Source: JAAXHB01 sp965214945
GTDB lineage: Bacteria; Actinomycetota; Acidimicrobiia; Acidimicrobiales; Aldehydirespiratoraceae
Length of the DNA stretch: 64,000 nucleotides
NCBI GenBank assembly: GCA_965214945.1
Contig: OZ244029.1
Span: 2,294,001 to 2,358,000, forward strand
Reading direction: 5' to 3'
Shown in pieces: positions 35,477 to 43,548 of the stretch. Positions within the stretch are counted from its first letter, which is position 1; the number at the start of each line of letters is the position of its first letter. Position numbers and translations under genes: made by a program. The notes beneath the pieces were generated by a model. The model did no database searches and was not told the DNA's origin. It was given only the letters and a program-made list of their open reading frames with translations.

Positions 35477-36634
35477 TTAGCTCAGCATCACATCGGCGAG
35501 CTTCACGACCTTGGCCTCGATCGGGTCGCAACCGCCTTCAACGCAGAAGAAGCGCCACATCACGATGCCCGTCCGACGGCCTTCAGTGTCGAGCCAGTTG
35601 GCGGCACCCGGATCCTGGTGGGCCAGCACCATGCGGAACGACCCGTCAGGCTCCAGAGCTGTGTTCGCTCGGTTGCGCGACACGCTGCGGTTCACGTAGT
35701 CGTAGGTCTGCAGATGCCAGTTCCACAGGCACACGCTGCCGAATCGACACTGAGGCCAACAGCTCCTGATCACCAGCGCCTCGTCGGGCGCGAGCGCATA
35801 CGGCGCCATCGAATAATGGGCGTCAAACGCGGAGAGCCCCATGTCGCCGGGCCGTTCGGGAGTGGGAAACTCGTTCGGTACGCGGCTCACCCAGCTTGGC
35901 GCCGTGGTCCCGGGCAGAGGCTGACCGAGCGTCTTGGCGCGGACATGTGTGATAACGCGCCGCAGCATCGCTGCGGCGCGTTCGTCGTCCCATGACCGCG
36001 GCGGTGCCTCTGGCGGGTCGGTCACCTCGATGGTCAGCGGCACCACCAGGGTTTGGTCGGCGGCGGCGGGCTCGGCCCGCTCGAAGTAGTGGCGTGTGGT
36101 GATGCGTCCTGCGTCCTCGGGGAGCTCCATCCAGTTGCGCTCGAGCGCAGGACCGCCCAGGCGCAGCTCGTAGCCGCCGTCGTCGGAGATGTCGATGTCG
36201 GCGTCGTTGAGCGCGCCGCAGGTGCGGGTGGGGTAGGCGCCGCCGGCCGCTCCGCCTTCCACCGTGAACGACGTGTACGCCGCTTCGGCGAGGTTGCCAG
36301 TCACCCGGTAGCAGCGGTCGGGCGACACCTCGGCCTCGAAGTAGACCGCTTCAGGATTGTCGCCAGTGAACTTGCGGGTGGGCGACACGATGCGCTCAAA
36401 GCGGGGCCGGTCGGGGTCGAACTCAGCGTGCGCCAACAGGGCCGACTGCAGGATGTGCGCAACCAGCCTGTAGGCATCCGCGGTGGTGGCAGAGTCGATC
36501 GCCCGGCGCTGCGGCGTGATGAACTCCTCAGGGATGCGTCTCAGCAGGTCCACCAGCTCGTTCCAGTTCTCTGCCGTCGCCTGCGCGAGGGCCGACGACG
36601 ACTGCTGTTGGGCGGATGCGGATGTGCTGGCCAT
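35477..36634 (-). CDS. DUF1214 domain protein (copy 1)
   Basis: The protein has 385 residues; ATG at 36634 with AAAGGAGG upstream. The C-terminal half matches DUF1214: SVCLWNWHLQTYDYVNRSV, then DGSFRMVLAHQDPGAANWLD and TEGRRTGIVMWRFF. No signal peptide; the first 15 residues are Ser/Gln-rich. DUF1214 proteins are common in actinobacteria, often near steroid or lipid genes, but have no settled function. A second copy lies at 43549-44835 and shares the WNxxLxN and NWxDxEGR motifs. It is divergent from the O-methyltransferase gene. Confidence 0.8.
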   Translation of the reverse strand: MASTSASAQQQSSSALAQATAENWNELVDLLRRIPEEFITPQRRAIDSATTADAYRLVAHILQSALLAHAEFDPDRPRFERIVSPTRKFTGDNPEAVYFEAEVSPDRCYRVTGNLAEAAYTSFTVEGGAAGGAYPTRTCGALNDADIDISDDGGYELRLGGPALERNWMELPEDAGRITTRHYFERAEPAAADQTLVVPLTIEVTDPPEAPPRSWDDERAAAMLRRVITHVRAKTLGQPLPGTTAPSWVSRVPNEFPTPERPGDMGLSAFDAHYSMAPYALAPDEALVIRSCWPQCRFGSVCLWNWHLQTYDYVNRSVSRNRANTALEPDGSFRMVLAHQDPGAANWLDTEGRRTGIVMWRFFCVEGGCDPIEAKVVKLADVMLS

Positions 36635-36760
36635 TTGAGCCTCCTTTGCGTTAGTTTCGAGAGGAGGATTCCAGCGTGGCGCGATCAGCGCGTGTTGCGT
36701 GCGCCGTCGCTGCTGTTGGGCACATCCCTAAGTACAACAGCCCTAAGTACAATTGGTGCT
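36635..36760. promoter_or_regulatory. Divergent promoter region with two CCCTAAGTACAA repeats
   Basis: A 126-bp gap between the DUF1214 and O-methyltransferase starts. The 12-mer CCCTAAGTACAA occurs at 36726-36737 and 36741-36752, 15 bases apart, ending 8 bases before the O-methyltransferase ATG. It could be a repeated regulator site or part of a -10 region. Confidence 0.4.
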
Positions 36761-37423
36761 ATGAGTTCGGACGCCGTGTTGCTCGGCCAGTCACTGAGCG
36801 CGTACATCGAAGCACACTCAAGCCCGCCGGATGAGATTCAGCGGGATCTGATCACGGTGACATCGAATCTGGGCCCGGTCAGCCAGATGCAGATCGGCGT
36901 CAACCAAGGTGCTTTCATGTCGATGCTCGTGACGCTCCTGCAGCCGAAGTTCGCTGTGGAGGTCGGGACGTTCACCGGCTATTCGGCACTGACGGTCGCT
37001 AGGGCGCTGCCGCCGGACGGGCGCCTGCTGTGCTGCGACGTCTCAAAAGAGTGGACGGACATCGCTCGCCGCTATTGGGAGCGCGCCGGGGTAGCCGACC
37101 GCATCGAGCTGCGCATCGGTCCGGCGCTGCGGACGCTCCAATACCTGCCGCACGACCCGACGGTCGATTTCGCGTTCATCGACGCCGACAAGGGCAGTTA
37201 CATCGACTACTACGAGCAGCTGGTGCCTCGACTGTCGAAGCGGGGCGTGATCCTGGTCGACAACGCGCTCTGGGACGGCCAAGTCGCCGACGCGTCGCAC
37301 ACTGACGATACGACCGCGGCGATTCGAGCGTTCAACGCGCACGCGGCAGCCGACCCGCGGGTGATAACGGCGCTCCTGGCGGTGGGCGACGGCGTGATGA
37401 TGATCGCGCCCCGGCCACGCTGA
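36761..37423 (+). CDS. Class I SAM-dependent O-methyltransferase (CCoAOMT-like)
   Basis: The protein has 220 residues from the ATG at 36761. SAM site VEVGTFTGYSALTVA at about 68-82, then LLCCDVSKEW, then FIDADKGSYIDYYE (metal-binding Asp) near 142 and ILVDNALWDG. These are the hallmarks of metal-dependent catechol or caffeoyl-CoA-type O-methyltransferases. It would methylate a catechol-like hydroxyl, substrate unknown. Longer open frames upstream run antisense through the DUF1214 gene and are not credible. The gene is a single transcription unit. Confidence 0.9.
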   Translation: MSSDAVLLGQSLSAYIEAHSSPPDEIQRDLITVTSNLGPVSQMQIGVNQGAFMSMLVTLLQPKFAVEVGTFTGYSALTVARALPPDGRLLCCDVSKEWTDIARRYWERAGVADRIELRIGPALRTLQYLPHDPTVDFAFIDADKGSYIDYYEQLVPRLSKRGVILVDNALWDGQVADASHTDDTTAAIRAFNAHAAADPRVITALLAVGDGVMMIAPRPR

Positions 37424-37479
37424 GCCGAGCACAAGCCGCGCCCCTGCGACGGGCACAGGGCTGCTGCCACGCGTAGCGG

Positions 37480-38616
37480 CTACTGCTGATTGTCGGGGGC
37501 CGTCTGCGCGGGGGCCGTCTGCGGTTTCTCGGGGATTTTCAGCTCCTCCGGTGCAGGCTTCGTTTCGGGAGGCTCTCCCTCGGTGCGTATCCATACGTCT
37601 TGCTGAGGGAACGGCATCTCGATCCCGTTCGCGTCGAAGGCCTCTTTGATCCGCAGCCTGAACTCGCGCTCCATGAGGCGCTTCTCGCTCCAGGGCAGCG
37701 CCGGCACGGTCTCGACCACGGCTCGTATCGCCACTGCGGAGGGGCGCAGCTCCTGAACACCCGACACCTTGGGAGGACCGGCGAGCCTGCCCTGGCAGAT
37801 CTCCGCCTCCCACATCTGCTCACCCACCTGGTTGATGACCCTGATAGCGGTTCGCAGGTCGACGTTGTAGGCCACCTCGATGTTAATCCGGGCGCGTAGA
37901 CCAAGCTGCGAAAAGTTGGCGACCTGGTCGATCTGCCCGTTCGGAACGTGCCACACGGTGCCGTTGCGGTCGCGGACGGTGGTGGAGCGTAGAGACACCT
38001 CCTCGACGATGCCCATCGTCCCTCCGAAGTCGATCATGTCGCCGACGCCATAATCGTCTTCGATCATCATGAACAAGCCGGAAAGGAAGTCCTTGACCAC
38101 AGACTGAGCCCCGAAGCCGACTGCGACGCCTGCAATGCCCGCGCCAGCGATCAGCGGGCCGAGGTTGAGGCCGATCTCGCTCATCACCACGAGCGCAGCG
38201 AACGTCCAGATCGCTGCCAGCGCGAGGCTACGGAGCACATGGCCGAGCGTCTCTGCGCGCGCTGCCGCGCGTGCGCGTTCGGCTTCTTCACGGGCTGCAC
38301 GCTCGGGGTCGTCTTCCTGATCAGCGCGCACCAGCTCGAGTCCCCGCTTCTTGAGCGCTTTGAGCCGGCTGTCCTGGGGCGCGGTGCCGATCCGCCTGGC
38401 CAGCCGGATGATGGCGCGCTTGGCTAAACGCGACGCGAACCACGCCACTACAAGCACCAAAAGGATGCGCAGCGGGCGGTCTACGAACCAGTCAGACGCA
38501 GTGGCAAGCGCTTTGTTGCCGGTCCAGTCGTAGATCCGCTCGCAGACGAAGCCCTGGCCGGCCTCGCCGCAGGCGTCCGTCGCGTCGGGCTGGCTCGCTT
38601 GTGCTGCAATTGGCAT
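37480..38616 (-). CDS. MscS-family mechanosensitive channel
   Basis: The protein has 378 residues from the ATG at 38616 (a GTG at 38622 is possible). Membrane helices near residues 45-65 and 125-150, then the pore helix GPLIAGAGIAGVAVGFGAQS at about 150-170, then the beta domain (IDFGGTMGIVEEVSLRSTTVRDRNG). A charged helix at about 90-120 (EDDPERAAREEAERARAAAR) lies before the core. It releases solutes on osmotic downshock, fitting a cell that accumulates osmolytes. The C-terminal tail is Pro/Gln-rich and contains a 15-bp tandem repeat encoding QTAPA twice. Confidence 0.9.
   Translation of the reverse strand: MPIAAQASQPDATDACGEAGQGFVCERIYDWTGNKALATASDWFVDRPLRILLVLVVAWFASRLAKRAIIRLARRIGTAPQDSRLKALKKRGLELVRADQEDDPERAAREEAERARAAARAETLGHVLRSLALAAIWTFAALVVMSEIGLNLGPLIAGAGIAGVAVGFGAQSVVKDFLSGLFMMIEDDYGVGDMIDFGGTMGIVEEVSLRSTTVRDRNGTVWHVPNGQIDQVANFSQLGLRARINIEVAYNVDLRTAIRVINQVGEQMWEAEICQGRLAGPPKVSGVQELRPSAVAIRAVVETVPALPWSEKRLMEREFRLRIKEAFDANGIEMPFPQQDVWIRTEGEPPETKPAPEELKIPEKPQTAPAQTAPDNQQ
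37494..37523. repeat. 15-bp perfect tandem repeat near the 3' end of the MscS gene
   Basis: CGGGGGCCGTCTGCG at 37494-37508 and 37509-37523. It encodes the repeated QTAPA of the C-terminal tail. Confidence 0.8.
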
Positions 38617-38754
38617 GGCCACACCCTAAACGATGACGCTTCGGGCGTTTCGCCCGCGCTCTGACTCACTTGGAAGCCTTGTCTGAAAGCCCCTTGCGGA
38701 GGCCTTGGCTACAGATTCGGCTGGCGCGGACGTCGGCTTGCGTAGATTCTGTGC

Positions 38755-39702
38755 GTGTTCACCGGCGGCAACGGAGGCTCCGGCCTCTGGCTGAGCCGGC
38801 GCAATCCGCGTTCGGAGCGCAGAGGCATTCGGCCGCCTGGCAGCATCAGGAAGTCGGAGCACGGAGACATTCGGCCGCCTGGCGGCATCAGAAAGGCTGT
38901 GGTCGCGACTGCGATTTTTTTGGTGGCCGCCTGTTGCAGCCCTGCCGAGAGCCGCCCCGACGCATCTGAAGACCACACAGGCGGCCGCGTTGAGGTGGTG
39001 GTGATGGCCGCGTCCTCGCTGACCGAAGCCGTGAGCGTCGTGGAGCAGCACTTCGAGAGCGTCGCGGCGCTGAGCGGATCGGCGGAGGCCGCGCCAGGAT
39101 CGGCGGCGCCGGCTGTTTGGCCTGATGTGGTGGCCGTCTTCTCGGGCAGCTCGACGCTGGTCGCCCAGCTCTCGGCCGGTGCGGAAGCCGACCTGCTGAT
39201 CACGGCCGATGCCGCGACGATGCAGAGGGCGCATTCGAAAGGCGCAGTGCGTGGCGCGCCTCGCGTGATCGCGGTTAATTCCCTCGTGCTGGCCACGGCC
39301 CCAGGCAATCTCGGCGGCGTGCGGTCGTTGGACGACCTGGCCCGCCCCGGCCTGCTGATCGGGCTGTGCGCACAGGATGTGCCCTGCGGAGCGCTGGCCG
39401 GGCGGAGCCTGGAAGCGGCCGGGGTGACGGCTTCGCCCGACACTCTGGAGCCGAACGTGCGGGCGCTGGCCGTGAAGATCGCCTTGGGCGAACTGGACGC
39501 AGGTCTCATCTACGCCACCGACGCTGCCGCTCTCGATTTGCAGACGGTGCAGGCGCCAGAGTTGAACGAGCACGTCAACAAGTACTTCATGGCGCCGGTC
39601 GAGAGTTCGCCGTCCCCTCCGGTGCAGGCTGTGATGGACGCTTTCGAGCCGGGAGGGATCGGCGCGGGGGCGCTGCGGCAACTCGGGTTCGGCACGCCGT
39701 GA
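38755..39702 (+). CDS. modA: Molybdate ABC transporter substrate-binding lipoprotein
   Basis: The frame has 315 codons from GTG 38755. A lipoprotein-like signal (TAIFLVAACCSP) begins near residue 50, so translation may instead start around the GTG at 38899. The 48 residues before it contain a duplicated IRPPG(S/G)IRK unit. After the lipobox, VVMAASSLTEA is the ModA start, then VFSGSSTLVAQLSAGAEADLLITAD, LGELDAGLIYATDAAA and a C-terminal PVESSPSPPVQAVMDAFEP. It binds molybdate or tungstate outside the membrane. First gene of modABC, with stop overlapping modB as GTGA. The formate dehydrogenase of this window needs this metal. Confidence 0.88.
   Translation: MFTGGNGGSGLWLSRRNPRSERRGIRPPGSIRKSEHGDIRPPGGIRKAVVATAIFLVAACCSPAESRPDASEDHTGGRVEVVVMAASSLTEAVSVVEQHFESVAALSGSAEAAPGSAAPAVWPDVVAVFSGSSTLVAQLSAGAEADLLITADAATMQRAHSKGAVRGAPRVIAVNSLVLATAPGNLGGVRSLDDLARPGLLIGLCAQDVPCGALAGRSLEAAGVTASPDTLEPNVRALAVKIALGELDAGLIYATDAAALDLQTVQAPELNEHVNKYFMAPVESSPSPPVQAVMDAFEPGGIGAGALRQLGFGTP
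38826..38893. repeat. 26-bp direct repeat in the 5' part of modA
   Basis: CATTCGGCCGCCTGGC followed by (A/G)GCATCAG occurs at 38826-38851 and 38868-38893 (period 42, in frame). It lies before the signal peptide and confuses the choice of start codon. Confidence 0.8.
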
Positions 39703-40493
39703 CCCCGCCCGGCCGCACGAACCGCAACCCGGCGCCGGTGACCGCTGTGGGGCTGTTGGCTCTCGGCCTTCTGATACTGCCCGTGGTAGGGCTGGTCCAG
39801 CGCGCGCCGTGGTCGGCGCTGCCGGGCCTGCTGCGCGATCAGTCGGTGCTGGATGCGCTGAGGGTGTCGCTGACGGTCAGCGCGGCGGCCACAGCCGCCT
39901 GCGTGGTGCTGGGCCTTCCGCTGGCTTTCGTTCTGGCCCGATCGCGGCTGCGGCCGTTGCGGGTGATCCGCGCCTTTGTGATGCTGCCCATGGTGCTGCC
40001 GCCGGTGGTGGGCGGCACCGCGCTGCTTTTTGCTCTCGGACGGCGCGGCCTGGCGGGCCAGTGGCTCGATTCTTGGTTCGGCATCAGCTTGCCCTTCTCT
40101 GCCGCGGGGGCGGCGGTGGCGGCCGCATTCGTGGCCCTCCCGTTCTTCGTTGTCACCGTGGAGTCCGCACTGCTTCAAGCCGGCACCGATCTGGAGGAGG
40201 CTGGCGCCTGTCTGGGGGCGGGCCAGTGGGCCAACCTCTTGCACGTCTCGCTGCCCGCGATACGCCCGGCGCTGGCTTCGGGCGCGGCGCTGGCCTGGGC
40301 CCGGGCCGTTGGCGAGTTCGGTGCCACGCTGACTTTTGCTGGTAGCTTCCCGGGTCGCACCCGCACCCTGCCGTTGGAAACGTATCTGGCGCTCGAGAGC
40401 CGACCCGAGGCCGCGGTGGCGATCAGCCTCGTGCTGCTGGCTGTTGCCCTGGCGGTGCTGGTGACGCTGCGCGACCGGTGGATGCCGCGATGA
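39699..40493 (+). CDS. modB: Molybdate ABC transporter permease
   Basis: The protein has 264 residues from GTG at 39699, overlapping the modA stop. Six predicted membrane helices. The permease loop is EEAGACLGAGQWANLLHVSL near residue 165, followed by GALAWARAVGEFGATLTFAG, a ModB-typical segment. It forms the membrane channel with ModC. Its TGA overlaps the modC ATG (ATGA), showing one operon. Confidence 0.92.
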   Translation: MTPPGRTNRNPAPVTAVGLLALGLLILPVVGLVQRAPWSALPGLLRDQSVLDALRVSLTVSAAATAACVVLGLPLAFVLARSRLRPLRVIRAFVMLPMVLPPVVGGTALLFALGRRGLAGQWLDSWFGISLPFSAAGAAVAAAFVALPFFVVTVESALLQAGTDLEEAGACLGAGQWANLLHVSLPAIRPALASGAALAWARAVGEFGATLTFAGSFPGRTRTLPLETYLALESRPEAAVAISLVLLAVALAVLVTLRDRWMPR

Positions 40494-41560
40494 CGATAGA
40501 ACTCTCGGGCCGTGTCACCAGGGGCGATTGGACGCTGAGCCTCAGCTCTCTAAGCATCGACGCCGACGTGACCGCTGTGGTCGGCGCCAACGGCGCGGGC
40601 AAGACCACGCTGGGCAGGCTGATCGCGGGACTCGACCGACTCGACAGAGACGAGCGGCGGGACGCGCCGCGCGCCCGGCTGATGATCGACGGGCGGGTGG
40701 TCGACGACCCTTCGGCCGGTGTGTTCGTGCCCGCCCACGAACGCAGAGTGGGCGTGGTGTTCCAAGACCATCGACTTTTTGGACACTTGAGCGCGATTGA
40801 CAACGTAGCCTTCGGGCTCCGCCGGGCCGGGCTGGCCCGCTCCGCTGCCCGCAGACGAGCCGCGGAACTGCTCGAACAGGTCGGTGTAGCAGGCGCGGCC
40901 TCGCGGCTTCGTCCGGCCGCGCTGTCTGGAGGTCAGCGCCAGCGTGTTGCTGTGGCGCGGGCCTTGGCGCCCGAGCCAGCTGTGCTGATAGCGGACGAGC
41001 CTCTGGCGTCGGTGGACCGCTCGGGCCGGATGCGGCTGCGGACCGTGCTGGCGGAGGCGGCGGCCCGCCAGGTGCTGCTGATCACCCACGACCCGGTGGA
41101 TGTCCGGACCTGGGCACGGGCCGTGGTTGTGATCGACGACGGCTCGGTGGCCAGCGCCGGCACGCCCGAAGCAGTGACCGCCTCGCCTGGATGCGAGTGG
41201 GCCGCTGCCTTCTTGGGCGCCAACGTGGTGGCGGGCACGGCGAGCGGCATGTCGGTGGTGACCGATTCCGGGCTTGTGCTGACTATCGGGCAGAACGCCC
41301 GTGGCCCGGTGCACGTGACCTTCGCCGCCCACGCGGTGACTTTGCACCGGCGCCGGCCCGCGGGCAGCGCCCGCAACGCCTGGCAGGCCAAAGTCCGCCG
41401 GGTGGACGTCGACGGCGAACTCGCCCGCATCAGCATGGACGGCCCAATCAGCGCGCGGGCGGACATAACCCGCGGCTCGGTGGAGAGGCTCAGCTTGGCA
41501 CCCGGGGCCGACATCTGGGCCTCCGCGAAGGCCACGGAGATGTCGGTGGTGGAGGCCTGA
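40490..41560 (+). CDS. modC: Molybdate ABC transporter ATP-binding protein
   Basis: The protein has 356 residues from the ATG at 40490. Walker A GANGAGKTT near residue 33, Q-loop VVFQDHRLF, signature LSGGQRQRVAVARAL near 145, Walker B VLIADEPLAS and H-loop LLITHDPVD. A C-terminal TOBE/MOP-like domain follows (QAKVRRVDVDGELARISMDG), typical of ModC and metal-sensing. It drives molybdate import on the cytoplasmic side. A perfect stem-loop overlaps the stop. Confidence 0.92.
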   Translation: MTIELSGRVTRGDWTLSLSSLSIDADVTAVVGANGAGKTTLGRLIAGLDRLDRDERRDAPRARLMIDGRVVDDPSAGVFVPAHERRVGVVFQDHRLFGHLSAIDNVAFGLRRAGLARSAARRRAAELLEQVGVAGAASRLRPAALSGGQRQRVAVARALAPEPAVLIADEPLASVDRSGRMRLRTVLAEAAARQVLLITHDPVDVRTWARAVVVIDDGSVASAGTPEAVTASPGCEWAAAFLGANVVAGTASGMSVVTDSGLVLTIGQNARGPVHVTFAAHAVTLHRRRPAGSARNAWQAKVRRVDVDGELARISMDGPISARADITRGSVERLSLAPGADIWASAKATEMSVVEA

Positions 41561-41572
41561 CGCTCAGGCCTC
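41552..41572 (+). terminator. Stem-loop overlapping the modC stop codon
   Basis: GAGGCCTGA (41552-41560) pairs perfectly with TCAGGCCTC (41564-41572) across a 3-base loop. It lies between convergent genes and probably ends the modABC transcript, although no T-run follows. Confidence 0.6.
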
Positions 41573-41615
41573 TAACCAGGGCGCTTCGGAGGCGCTGCCG
41601 TGCTTCGTGCGCGTG

Positions 41616-42401
41616 TCACGCCGGCGACATCGAGAAGTTCTCGTCGAGCGCGATCACCCAGAAGCCCGCGCCTTGGCCGTCGGCGAGCAGGGCTGTGCGA
41701 CCCGGGGCCAGATCGGTGGGGCCGAAGATCACGCTGCCGCCGAGCTTGCCGCAGTGCTCAGCAACCGCATCGCAGTCGTCCACGGCGAAGTACACCGACC
41801 AATGCGCGGGCAAGTCCGGCGGCGCGGAAGCGACTGTTCCGATGAACTCGCCCCGATGGCGGATGCCCACCCGGTCTGAACCGTCCATCGGCACGCCCGT
41901 CCACCCCAGAAGCGCCGAGTAGAAGGCCATGGCAGCTTCGGGGTCTTGGGTGTTGAGTTCGTTCCAACACATTGTGCCGTGCTCGTTCACGTAGGCCGCG
42001 CCGAGATGAGAGATCGGCTCCCACAGGATCAGCACGGCGCCGGTGGGATCGGCGATCACCGCGAGGCGGCCCGAGTCGGAGACATCCGTCACATCACCGA
42101 GCCGCGTCCCGCCGGCTTCGGTCACCCGCGCGGCGGCGTCGTCGATGTCGTCGACCTTGACGTAAGTCTCCCACTGAGAGGGCATTCCCATCTCCTTGAG
42201 ATCGGCCGGCTGCGCCATCATGCCCACCACCGGCTGATCGTGTTTCAGGCCCAGCATGTAGACCGTGCCGTCCGGGTGGGTCTCATCAACGAAGCTCAGC
42301 CCGAACAACTCCGAGTAGAACGCCTTAGCGGCGCCGGTGTCGACGGTGCACAGGTCGATCCAGTTGAAGACGCCGTGGTGGTAGTCGCTTTGCTCGGCCA
42401 T
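41616..42401 (-). CDS. VOC/glyoxalase superfamily protein with two domains
   Basis: The protein has 261 residues from the ATG at 42401, with AAAGGAG seven bases upstream. The open frame extends further upstream but without a ribosome site. Two vicinal-oxygen-chelate repeats: residues 8-125 (FNWIDLCTVDTGAAKAFYSE) and 135-255 (MCWNELNTQDPEAAMAFYSA, ending FWVIALDE). The layout matches actinobacterial proteins annotated as hydroxylase or CFP30B-like, of unclear function. It is probably metal-binding or a small-molecule-binding protein. It is divergent from the SDR gene. Confidence 0.85.
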   Translation of the reverse strand: MAEQSDYHHGVFNWIDLCTVDTGAAKAFYSELFGLSFVDETHPDGTVYMLGLKHDQPVVGMMAQPADLKEMGMPSQWETYVKVDDIDDAAARVTEAGGTRLGDVTDVSDSGRLAVIADPTGAVLILWEPISHLGAAYVNEHGTMCWNELNTQDPEAAMAFYSALLGWTGVPMDGSDRVGIRHRGEFIGTVASAPPDLPAHWSVYFAVDDCDAVAEHCGKLGGSVIFGPTDLAPGRTALLADGQGAGFWVIALDENFSMSPA

Positions 42402-42508
42402 CGCGGTGCTCCTTTCGTGTCCGTCATCTGCCCGTGCGGTTGTGCCAGCCGGCTGTTGTGTCGACGGCGGGCCCGTCCTCGGGCGGCCTTTGAATATCAT
42501 TGTCGCAG

Positions 42509-43357
42509 ATGACGAGCAAGAGCCAGCACCCGGATTCGCGGGGATCGGCTCTGCGGCCTGTCCCTGAAACCGAAGATGCGCTCGGCGGGCTCGATCCGCT
42601 GGCGGGCTTCCGGCTGGACGGGCGCGTGGCTGTGGTTACCGGGGCCAGCTCGGGGCTGGGCGTGAGGTTCGCACGGGTGCTCTGCGCAGCCGGGGCGGCG
42701 GTCGTGCTGACAGCCCGCCGCAGCGAACGACTCCGCGAGTTGCAGGACGAGCTGGGGCGCGACCGGGCGGCGGCGGTCGCAGCCGACGTCACTGCCGCCG
42801 ACACACCGCAGAGGCTGCTCGACACTGCTGACGAACACTTCGGGCCGGCGGACATCTTGGTGAACAACGCCGGAATAGCCCAAATAGCTCCCGCTGTGCA
42901 TCTCAACGCAGACGCCTTCCGCCATGAGATCGACGTCGACCTCGTGGCGCCGTACGCAATGGCTCGCGCTTTCGCGAGTCGGGTGATCGCGCGGGGCGGC
43001 GAAGGCGCGGTGGTGAATCTCGGGTCGATATTCGGCTCGGCGGGAGGCAGCCGAATACGACTGCCCGGATACGCGGCCGCAAAAGGCGGTCTGCACAACC
43101 TCACCAGAGCGCTGGCCGCTGAGTGGGCCCGCCGCGGCGTGCGGGTCAACGCTCTAGCACCCGGATGGTTCCTGTCAGAGCTGACCGCCGATGTGTGGAA
43201 TGAGAAGTCGTTTGCCGCTTACGTCGCCGAGAGCCCGATGGGGCGAGGTGGCCGAGCACACGAACTCGACGGCGCGCTGCTGTTTTTGTGCTCCGACGCG
43301 TCTTCGTTCGTTACCGGCCACGTGCTCTGCGTAGACGGAGGCTGGGGCATCGTCTAA
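42509..43357 (+). CDS. Short-chain dehydrogenase/reductase (SDR)
   Basis: The protein has 282 residues from the ATG at 42509 (a TTG at 42500 is possible). All classical SDR motifs are intact: TGASSGLG at 44-51, NNAG at 119-122, catalytic Ser173, and Y188-x3-K192 in GYAAAKGG, with a C-terminal LCVDGGWG. A 36-residue hydrophilic extension precedes the Rossmann fold. It is an NAD(P)-dependent oxidoreductase whose substrate is not evident. It ends at a strong bidirectional hairpin. Confidence 0.92.
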   Translation: MTSKSQHPDSRGSALRPVPETEDALGGLDPLAGFRLDGRVAVVTGASSGLGVRFARVLCAAGAAVVLTARRSERLRELQDELGRDRAAAVAADVTAADTPQRLLDTADEHFGPADILVNNAGIAQIAPAVHLNADAFRHEIDVDLVAPYAMARAFASRVIARGGEGAVVNLGSIFGSAGGSRIRLPGYAAAKGGLHNLTRALAAEWARRGVRVNALAPGWFLSELTADVWNEKSFAAYVAESPMGRGGRAHELDGALLFLCSDASSFVTGHVLCVDGGWGIV

Positions 43358-43423
43358 CCGCGGTGCCTGACCTCGGCCGCAAGCCCGAGCTGATGCGTTG
43401 TCAAGCCGTCAAGCCGATGCGGC

Positions 43424-43469
43424 GACGGTGGTGCGCACCTCCTCCCCCAAGGTTGTGCGCACCACCGTC
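43424..43469. terminator. Bidirectional 15-bp stem-loop between convergent genes
   Basis: GACGGTGGTGCGCAC at 43424-43438 is perfectly complementary to 43455-43469, with a 16-base loop. It lies between the SDR (plus) and DUF1214 (minus) stops. No T-run on either side. The rest of the 43358-43548 gap has no gene. Confidence 0.7.
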
Positions 43470-43548
43470 CCGCTTGTCAGGCCGAGAGCCACCACATCTC
43501 GGCCGAGATCGCAGGCGTTTCGCTTGTCGTCGCCCTCTGGTAGTGACG

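Noticed and set aside
38626..39681. 351-aa ORF antisense to modA
   Set aside because: Shadow frame; His/Arg/Gln-rich composition typical of antisense reading in GC-rich DNA.
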